A stretch of DNA of 64,000 nt, from positions 1-64,000 of the forward strand of contig NZ_JAFVLN010000017.1 in NCBI RefSeq assembly GCF_017377775.1, in the 5' to 3' direction. The notes below the pieces were generated by a model. That model was not told the DNA's origin. It searched no databases and saw only the letters and a list, made by a program, of their open reading frames with translations. A program made the translations under genes and the position numbers. Below, one piece after another: positions 58,329 through 64,000 of the stretch. How positions within the stretch are numbered: position 1 is the stretch's first letter; every line of letters begins with the position of its first letter. The DNA comes from Streptomyces sp. VRA16 Mangrove soil. Its GTDB lineage: Bacteria > Actinomycetota > Actinomycetes > Streptomycetales > Streptomycetaceae.

Positions 58329-59828
58329 ATGACGAACTCGCCGTGCACCACCCAGTCCTCCCCCGGGGCCACCAACTCCCTTGCGGGGCGCAGGGAATGG
58401 ACCGCCATGGGCGTCCTGATGCTGCCGCTGCTCCTCGTCTCCATGGACGTCTCGGTCCTCTACTTCGCGGTCCCCTCGATCACCGCGGACCTGGAGCCGA
58501 CCGGCACCCAGCAGCTGTGGATCTTCGACATCTACGGCTTCGTGCTCGCGGGCCTGCTGATGACGATGGGCGCGCTGGGCGACCGCATCGGGCGGCGCCG
58601 GCTGCTGATGCTCGGCGCGACGGCCTTCGGCGCGGCGTCGGTGTGCGCCGCGTACGCGAACAGCGCGGAGATGCTGATCGCAGCCCGCGCGGTGCTCGGC
58701 ATCGGCGGCGCGACGCTGATGCCGTCGACGATGGCGCTGATCCGCAACATGTTCCACGACGCCAAACAGCGCGCGAAGGCCATCGGCATCTGGTCCGGCG
58801 TCATGACCGGCGGCGTCGCGCTCGGCTCGGTGATGAGCGGCATCCTCGTCGAGCACTTCTGGTGGGGCTCGGTGTTCCTGGTGAACCTGCCCGCGATGGT
58901 GCTGCTGCTCGTCCTCGCGCCGCTGCTCCTGCCAGAGTCGAAGGACCCGCGTCCGGGCCGGTTCGACCTGCTGAGCGTGCCGCTGTCGATGGCCGCCGTG
59001 CTGCCGCTCGTCTACGGCATCAAGGAGATCCCGTCCGAGGGCTTCGAGGTGCGCTACGTGGCCGCGGTCGTCGTCGGACTCGCCTTCGGCGCCCTCTTCG
59101 TACGGCGCCAGCGCACGATCGAGTCGCCGCTGATCCCGCCGTCGCTGTTCGAGGGGCGGGGCTTCGGTCCCGCGGTGGCCCTCAACCTCGTCTCGGCGTT
59201 CACCATGATGGGGTCGGCGTTCTACACCACGCAGTACCTCCAGGCGGTGCTCGGCAAGAGCGCACTGGAAGCGGCGCTGTGGGCGCTGCTGCCGAGCGTG
59301 CTCATCGGGTTCGCGGCGCCGGTCGCCGGGCAGCTCGTGCAGCGCGGGGTGCGGCGCGGGACGGTCGTCGCCATCGGGTTCCTGGTCACCGCGGCGGGCT
59401 ACGGGCTGCTGACGCTGACCGGCACCGACTCGCTCTGGATCGTCCTGGCGGGCGCCGGTGTGCTGGCCTGCGGCGCGGTGATCGTGATGTCGCAGCTGAC
59501 GGATCTGGCGCTCGGCACCGTGGCGCCGGAGAAGGCGGGTTCGGCGTCCTCGCTCCTGGAGACGGGGCAGGAGTTCGGCGGGGCCCTCGGGATGGCGGTG
59601 CTCGGCTCGATCGGCACCGCGGTCTACCGGCACGATCTGGCCGGGGCTCCGGCCGAGGCCCGCGAGACGTTGGGCGGGGCGCTCGCTGTGGCCCGGCAGT
59701 TGCCGGGCCGTGCGGGTGAGGAGCTGCTGGCGCAGGCCAGGGAGGCGTTCACGAACGGGATGCACCTGGCCGCGGTGGCGGGGATCGTGGTGCTGATCGG
59801 GGCGGCGCTGCTGGCGCGGCGCATCTGA
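58329..59828 (+). CDS. MFS transporter, DHA2 (14-TM) multidrug efflux family
   Basis: About 499 residues with 14 hydrophobic segments. DHA2 motifs: LMLPLLLVSMDVSVLYFAVP, DIYGFVLAGLLMTMGALGDR with motif A DRIGRRRLLMLG, RAVLGIGGATLMPSTMALIR (motif C-like), and AGSASSLLETGQEFGGALGM. Resembles SmvA/QacA-like cation exporters. ATG 58329 is chosen because ATG 58317 lies within the operator repeat; neither has a good ribosome site. A 15-bp stem hairpin follows the stop. Confidence 0.9.
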   Translation: MTNSPCTTQSSPGATNSLAGRREWTAMGVLMLPLLLVSMDVSVLYFAVPSITADLEPTGTQQLWIFDIYGFVLAGLLMTMGALGDRIGRRRLLMLGATAFGAASVCAAYANSAEMLIAARAVLGIGGATLMPSTMALIRNMFHDAKQRAKAIGIWSGVMTGGVALGSVMSGILVEHFWWGSVFLVNLPAMVLLLVLAPLLLPESKDPRPGRFDLLSVPLSMAAVLPLVYGIKEIPSEGFEVRYVAAVVVGLAFGALFVRRQRTIESPLIPPSLFEGRGFGPAVALNLVSAFTMMGSAFYTTQYLQAVLGKSALEAALWALLPSVLIGFAAPVAGQLVQRGVRRGTVVAIGFLVTAAGYGLLTLTGTDSLWIVLAGAGVLACGAVIVMSQLTDLALGTVAPEKAGSASSLLETGQEFGGALGMAVLGSIGTAVYRHDLAGAPAEARETLGGALAVARQLPGRAGEELLAQAREAFTNGMHLAAVAGIVVLIGAALLARRI

Positions 59829-59848
59829 GGGGCTCGGAGTTGTTCGGC

Positions 59849-59882
59849 GAAGGGCGGCCACCCCTGCGGGTGGCCGCCCTTC
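59849..59882 (+). terminator. Terminator after MFS gene
   Basis: GAAGGGCGGCCACCC (59849-59863) and its exact complement (59868-59882) form a 15-bp stem with loop CTGC. Confidence 0.8.
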
Positions 59883-59919
59883 GTGGCGCGGGGGTGAGGC
59901 TGCGTCCGGCCGGCGCTTG

Positions 59920-60138
59920 TGCCCCGCCAGGAGCACGGGGACCCTCGACCCGGCAGACACCGGTCGCACCCTGTAGGGGCACGGGGAACCCTAGGCTCGG
60001 CAGACACCGGTCGCGCCCCGCCAGGGGCGCGGGGAACTGCGCGACCAACCCCCACCGAAGCCGCACCCGGCCATGACGCGACCGGCCAGAGTCGTGCCCC
60101 GCCAGGGGCGCGGGGAACTGCGCGACCAACCCCCACCG
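59920..60138. repeat. Array of dispersed intergenic repeats
   Basis: Two perfect 43-base copies (60015-60057 and 60096-60138) begin GCCCCGCCAGGGGCGCGGGG and end CCAACCCCCACCG. Upstream are degenerate relatives around 59920-60010 that share CGGCAGACACCGGTCGC (twice). The core matches the repeat between pcp and DUF2891 genes. Such repeats are common in Streptomyces intergenic DNA; role unknown. Confidence 0.8.
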
Positions 60139-60201
60139 GAGCTGCACCCGGCACCCAAGCGCCCGGGACCGAGCTGAACGCCGCCGGGGAGCGCTCACCC
60201 C

Positions 60202-60340
60202 GCGCCGGGGTGCCGCCTTGCCCACCCTGCCGCCCATGGCGGCAGATTGCCCAAGGCGCGTGGGGCGGGCGGCGATTACCCAAGGCGGGCGGGGCGGGCG
60301 GCGATTGCCCAAGGCGGGTGGGGCGGGCGGACTGTCGCCC
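60202..60340. repeat. 57-bp inverted-repeat element, copy 2, with G-rich tandem tail
   Basis: 60202-60258 equals 164-220 except for two bases. It is followed to about 60340 by two to three units of about 30 bp of the type GGGGCGGGCGGCGATTGCCC AAGGCGG. It lies just upstream of the SMI1/KNR4 gene, partly in its open frame but ahead of its likely start. Confidence 0.75.
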
Positions 60341-60387
60341 GAGGGGATGTGGCGGGAGTGTCAGTGGGGGGTGTCACGATCGGTGGT

Positions 60388-62298
60388 ATGGATGCGAAGA
60401 CCTTCGACTGGCAGCGGTTCTTGACCCGGTGGAGCGACGAATGGGCCGCTTCCCGGGCCGAGTCGATCGACCCGGACCCGGCGAGCACCGGAGCGGACGA
60501 CGACGCACGACTCGGGTACCCACCGGCGACCGAGGCGGACATCACCGCCCTGGAGCAGCGCCTCGGGCGCGAACTGCCGCCGTCGTACCGGGAGTTCCTC
60601 AAGGTCAGCGACGGCTGGCGGTACGCGGGCCGTTTCGTGTGGCAGGTGCACGGCACGGCCGGCGCACACTGGCACGAGGACGGATTCGGCCTCGGCGCGG
60701 ACTTCGACGCGTTCTGGGCCGAGGAGGGCAACCCGCCGGAGGTCAGGGCACAGGTCGGCCTCTGGTCACGGGCCCTCCAGGTGGACGCCGAGTCGGACGC
60801 CGTCTTCGTACTGCTCGACCCGGAGGACGTGTCGGCGGACGGCGAGTGGGCGGTGCGGACCTGGGCGGGCTGGCGGGCCGAGGAACCCGACAGATACCCG
60901 TCGTTCGCGCACTTCATGGTCGCGATGCACCAGGAGTTCCACCGCTTCCGGATCAGCGACGAGGGCGCGACCGCGTTCACCGATGAGACGACCCGCACCC
61001 AGGACGCCGCCGTCGACCGGGCCCGCACCGCCGCACTGCGCGGCCGCCCGGCCGAGGCCGCCGAGCTCCTCGACGAGGCCGCGCGGTACGGACGCCCGGG
61101 CGCGTCCGACATGCTGCACCAGCTGAACCGGCTCGGGCAGGGCCGCGCCAGGGGCGCCCAGCAGCCCCTGCCCGACCATCCCCGTTACGTCACCGAACTG
61201 CTTCCGCTGTACGCCGCCGAGGTCACGCGGGGCGGCTCCGGACGCGTCGACCACCTCGCCGATCCGGAGATCTTCCCCGACAGCGCGAAGACCTCCGGCG
61301 AGATCCTGCGCGCGATCCGCGAGGGGAGCCACCGCTACCGGCCCGGCGGCGCGTTCGGCGCGGCCGTCGACGAGGCGTGGGAGGCGGCGCGCTGGGGCGA
61401 CGACACCGAAGCCTGGCGGATCTTGCGGGAGGCGCTGCCGCGATGGGAGCCGCTGGACCGGGACCATCTCGCCCCGGTGGGCCTGCTCGCCGACCCGGTG
61501 CTCGGCCCCGTGCTCACGCCCGAGCGGTGCGCGGAGCTGCTGGCGACCCCGCGCGGCGGTGAGCGGGGCCCGGCACCGGAGCCGGCCGCGCCGGGTGCGC
61601 CGGCGGGCCTGTCCTGGCCGGCGCGCGCCGTAGCGCCGGGCCGGCAGCCGTTCCGTACGTTCCGGATGGTCCTGGTCGAGGGTGCCGCCCCGGACGAGCT
61701 GCCCGCCCTGCTCGGCGGCCCGGGTCAGGCCCCGCTCTCGCCACCGCTGCACGGCTGGGACCTGCGCAGACACCATCACCCGGGCAAGAGCTCGTTCAGC
61801 TCGGACGAGGACCCGGTGCTGCTGCGCGTGGGCCGGGCCGGGGAGGGCTGGAGCTTCGGGTTCGACGGGGACCCGCTCTCCGGGTTCAGGGCCGACCGGT
61901 TCGTGTCACCGGCGCTGCCCGCGTCGCGGGACGGCCGCCGGGCGATCGTCGTCTGGTGCGACCAGAGAGGGGACGTGCCGGTGTTCCATCTGTCGCTCGC
62001 CGAGGACGGCGCGGAGCGCTTCGCGTTCACCGTGCGCGGCCCCGCCGTCGAGGACCGCAGGGGCGACGTCCCGGACGGACTGGCCCCGGAGCGGCTGGGG
62101 TTCGGTGCGCCAGGACCGGCGGGGCACGTCCCCGCGGTGCTGCGCGCCCTCGACGCCCTCGCCGAACTCCACGGGATCGGCCTGCCGGACGCGGCGCTCA
62201 CCCGGGGCCGTCTCCACTCCTTCGAGGCGACCCCCTGGATCCGCCCGCCGCGCCCCGACGAGCCGCACGCGACGCTCACCTTCATCCGCCACAGGTGA
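60388..62298 (+). CDS. SMI1/KNR4 (SUKH) domain protein with extra C-terminal domain
   Basis: 636 residues. N-terminal SUKH domain: ATEADITALEQRLGRELPPS, YREFLKVSDGWRYAGRFVWQ, ending around FAHFMVAMHQEFHRF (residues about 45-190). The middle is helical (AALRGRPAEAAELLDEAARY) and the C-terminal third (LPALLGGPGQAPLSPPLHGW, IVVWCDQRGDVPVFHLSLAE) is a second, unrecognised alpha/beta domain. SUKH proteins are immunity or signalling modules; this one is not next to a toxin. Start ATG is inferred from family onset, since the open frame upstream is repeat DNA. Confidence 0.8.
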   Translation: MDAKTFDWQRFLTRWSDEWAASRAESIDPDPASTGADDDARLGYPPATEADITALEQRLGRELPPSYREFLKVSDGWRYAGRFVWQVHGTAGAHWHEDGFGLGADFDAFWAEEGNPPEVRAQVGLWSRALQVDAESDAVFVLLDPEDVSADGEWAVRTWAGWRAEEPDRYPSFAHFMVAMHQEFHRFRISDEGATAFTDETTRTQDAAVDRARTAALRGRPAEAAELLDEAARYGRPGASDMLHQLNRLGQGRARGAQQPLPDHPRYVTELLPLYAAEVTRGGSGRVDHLADPEIFPDSAKTSGEILRAIREGSHRYRPGGAFGAAVDEAWEAARWGDDTEAWRILREALPRWEPLDRDHLAPVGLLADPVLGPVLTPERCAELLATPRGGERGPAPEPAAPGAPAGLSWPARAVAPGRQPFRTFRMVLVEGAAPDELPALLGGPGQAPLSPPLHGWDLRRHHHPGKSSFSSDEDPVLLRVGRAGEGWSFGFDGDPLSGFRADRFVSPALPASRDGRRAIVVWCDQRGDVPVFHLSLAEDGAERFAFTVRGPAVEDRRGDVPDGLAPERLGFGAPGPAGHVPAVLRALDALAELHGIGLPDAALTRGRLHSFEATPWIRPPRPDEPHATLTFIRHR

Positions 62299-62382
62299 CG
62301 GCGGGGCGGCCTGACGGCACCCTCGCCGAGCGGCGGGAGCCCGAGGCGGGACGCGGCCGTCGCCGCATGCCAGGATGAGCCC

Positions 62383-64000
62383 GTGGCACAGACATTCGGT
62401 ACCCCGTTCATCGGCAGAGACGGCGAATTCTCCCAGCTCACCGGCGTGTTGGCACGAGCCGCGGCCGGTGACGCGCGGGCCGTCCTGCTGGCCGGTGACG
62501 CCGGGGTCGGCAAGACCCGGATGCTGACGGAGGCCGCCGCTCACGCCACCGCCTCCGGCACCACCGTCCTCACCGGTCACTGCGTGGACCTCGGTGACGT
62601 CGGCCTGCCGTACCTGCCGTTCACGGAGATCCTCGGCGCGGCGGCGGCCGACGAGCGGCTCGCCCCGGCGTTCGCGGCGCACCCCGCGGTGGACCGGCTG
62701 CTCGGACCGGCCTCGCAGGCGACGCCGGACCCCGGCTCCCGGCTCCAGCTCTTCGAGGGTGTCGCGGGTCTCCTCGCGGACCTGGCGGGCCTGGCCCCGC
62801 TGCTGCTGGTGATCGAGGACCTGCACTGGGCCGACCAGTCGTCGCGGGATCTGCTCCGCTTCCTGCTCAGCCGGGGCGGGCCCGGCCGCCGCCTCGCCGT
62901 CTTCGCCTCGTACCGCACGGACGACCTGCACCGCCGCCACCCGCTGCGGCCGCTGCTCGCCGAGCTGGTCCGGCTGCCCGCGGTCGACCGGCTGGAGCTG
63001 CGCCCGATGGCCGACGCGGACGTGGCACGGCTCGTGCGGTCCCTGGGCACCGCGCCCGTCCCCGACAGCACGGTCCGCCGCATCGTCGACCGCGCGGAGG
63101 GAAACGCCTTCTACGCGGAGGAGCTGCTCGCCGCGCTGCCGACCGAGGGCACGGCCATGCCCACCGGCCTGGCGGACGTCCTCCTCATCCGCATCGAGCA
63201 GCTCACCGAGACCGCCCAGCAGGTGCTGCGCACGGCGGCCGTCGCGGGCCGCAGCGTCGGGCACGAGCTGCTGCGCGACGCCGTCCAACTGCCCGATGAA
63301 CAGCTGGAGTCGGCACTGCGCGAGGCCGTCGGGCACCAGCTCCTGGTGCCGGGCGACGCCGCGACGTACTCGTTCCGGCACGCCCTGACCCGTGAGGCCG
63401 TGTACGCGGATCTGCTGCCCGGCGAGCGGGTCCGGCTGCATGGTCTGTTCGCCGCGCTCCTCAAGGGCGAGAGCCGCTCGGCCGCGGAGCGCGCCCACCA
63501 CTCGCGCGAGAGCCACGACCTGGCCGACGCGCTGGCCGCCTCCCTGGAAGCCGCAGGGCACGCCCAGCGGGTCGGCGCGCCCGCCGAGGAGCTGCGCCAC
63601 CTGGAGACCGCGCTCGAACTGTGGGAGGCGGTGGACGCCGCCGCCCGCCCCGGCGCGGTCGACCCGGTCGGCCTCACCCTGCGCGCGTCGGCCGCCGCCG
63701 CCCACGCGGGCGACCCGCACCGCGCGGTCCAGCTCACCCGCTCCGCGCTGGCCCAGGCGGGCCCCGACGCCGACTCCGAGCTCGCCGCGCGGGTGCGCTA
63801 CACCCTCGCCGGGAACCTGATCGGCATCGACAACCTCCAGGCCGCGTTCACCTACAGCAGCGAGGCCCTGGCCCTGATACCCGCCGAGCCGCCCTCCCCG
63901 ACATGGGTGTGGGCGGCGGCGACGCATGTGATGGCGGCACGGCACGTGGGCCGCGACGAGGACGCCGAGCACATCGGGCTGCAGGCACTCGACATCGCGG
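62383..64000 (+). CDS. Large AAA-type ATPase regulator (LAL/LuxR family), 3' end outside window
   Basis: Open to the window edge: 539 codons seen, no stop. Starts GTG at 62383 with AGGA upstream. P-loop LLAGDAGVGKTRMLTEAAAH, Walker B LLLVIEDLHWADQSSRDLLR, followed by RLAVFASYRTDDLHRRHPLR, AEGNAFYAEELLAALP and FRHALTREAVYADLLPGERV, and then a TPR-like helical region. This is the order found in LAL regulators and in AAA_16-type ATPase proteins with C-terminal LuxR HTH; the HTH would lie beyond the window, so it is not seen. Confidence 0.88.
   Translation, partial: MAQTFGTPFIGRDGEFSQLTGVLARAAAGDARAVLLAGDAGVGKTRMLTEAAAHATASGTTVLTGHCVDLGDVGLPYLPFTEILGAAAADERLAPAFAAHPAVDRLLGPASQATPDPGSRLQLFEGVAGLLADLAGLAPLLLVIEDLHWADQSSRDLLRFLLSRGGPGRRLAVFASYRTDDLHRRHPLRPLLAELVRLPAVDRLELRPMADADVARLVRSLGTAPVPDSTVRRIVDRAEGNAFYAEELLAALPTEGTAMPTGLADVLLIRIEQLTETAQQVLRTAAVAGRSVGHELLRDAVQLPDEQLESALREAVGHQLLVPGDAATYSFRHALTREAVYADLLPGERVRLHGLFAALLKGESRSAAERAHHSRESHDLADALAASLEAAGHAQRVGAPAEELRHLETALELWEAVDAAARPGAVDPVGLTLRASAAAAHAGDPHRAVQLTRSALAQAGPDADSELAARVRYTLAGNLIGIDNLQAAFTYSSEALALIPAEPPSPTWVWAAATHVMAARHVGRDEDAEHIGLQALDIA

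Noticed and set aside
59829..60387. Possible small genes in the repeat block
   Set aside because: Open frames here consist of dispersed repeats shared with other intergenic regions and lack ribosome sites.

Overview
This is a chromosomal window from a Streptomyces-type actinomycete. The DNA is strongly GC-rich, coding frames favour G/C in the third position, GTG starts and 4-base start/stop overlaps are common, and the gene families (paired XRE/DUF397 regulators, an orphan cytochrome bc1 b subunit, SpoIIE-type phosphatase, PucR, RHS toxins) are typical of that genus. No rRNA, tRNA, CRISPR array or intact insertion sequence was seen.

Layout. 1-6.9 kb: a NarL-type two-component pair, then a minus-strand lasso peptide cluster in the order precursor (A), cyclase (C), RRE protein (B1), leader peptidase (B2), ABC exporter (D); the predicted core is GYFVGSYKEWIVRRIV. 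7.2-13.7 kb: orphan QcrB, an XRE/DUF397 regulator pair beside a truncated anti-sigma-type ATPase, a pentapeptide-like membrane protein, and a TetR/SnoaL-like divergent pair with twin operators. 13.7-23.3 kb: a polymorphic-toxin region. One RHS-HINT-deaminase gene and its probable immunity gene are followed by several immunity-like genes interleaved with broken pieces of RHS, HINT and deaminase domains; GC is lower here. 23.7-30.2 kb: SpoIIE-type phosphatase, TPM-like membrane protein, citramalate synthase cimA with a possible leader-peptide attenuator, and an MHS-family transporter.

30.3-36.3 kb is a 5-oxoproline locus: pyrrolidone-carboxylate peptidase with DUF979 and DUF969 membrane proteins on one strand, and 5-oxoprolinase pxpABC on the other, sharing a large dyad operator region. 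36.3-42.5 kb holds a TetR gene, agmatine deiminase, a divergent urease alpha subunit and a fused urease gamma-beta subunit, with an NCS1 permease divergently transcribed; no urease accessory genes are present. 42.5-44.2 kb is a protein with a sigma-region-4-like HTH and a C-terminal RNxxxHG motif of HEPN type. 44.3-46.8 kb carries ilvE and leuB, which together with cimA give three branched-chain amino acid genes in the window.

46.9-64 kb: a Tat-exported metallophosphoesterase, an AAC(2')-like acetyltransferase, a GH97-like secreted glycosidase, a quinone-type oxidoreductase, a tyrosine phosphatase, the proline degradation pair (proline dehydrogenase, pruA) with a divergent PucR regulator, a TetR/DHA2 efflux pair, a block of dispersed repeats, an SMI1/KNR4 protein, and the start of a large AAA-type regulator that runs off the right edge. 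A 57-bp repeat element near 60.2 kb is also found inside the histidine kinase frame at 0.2 kb.
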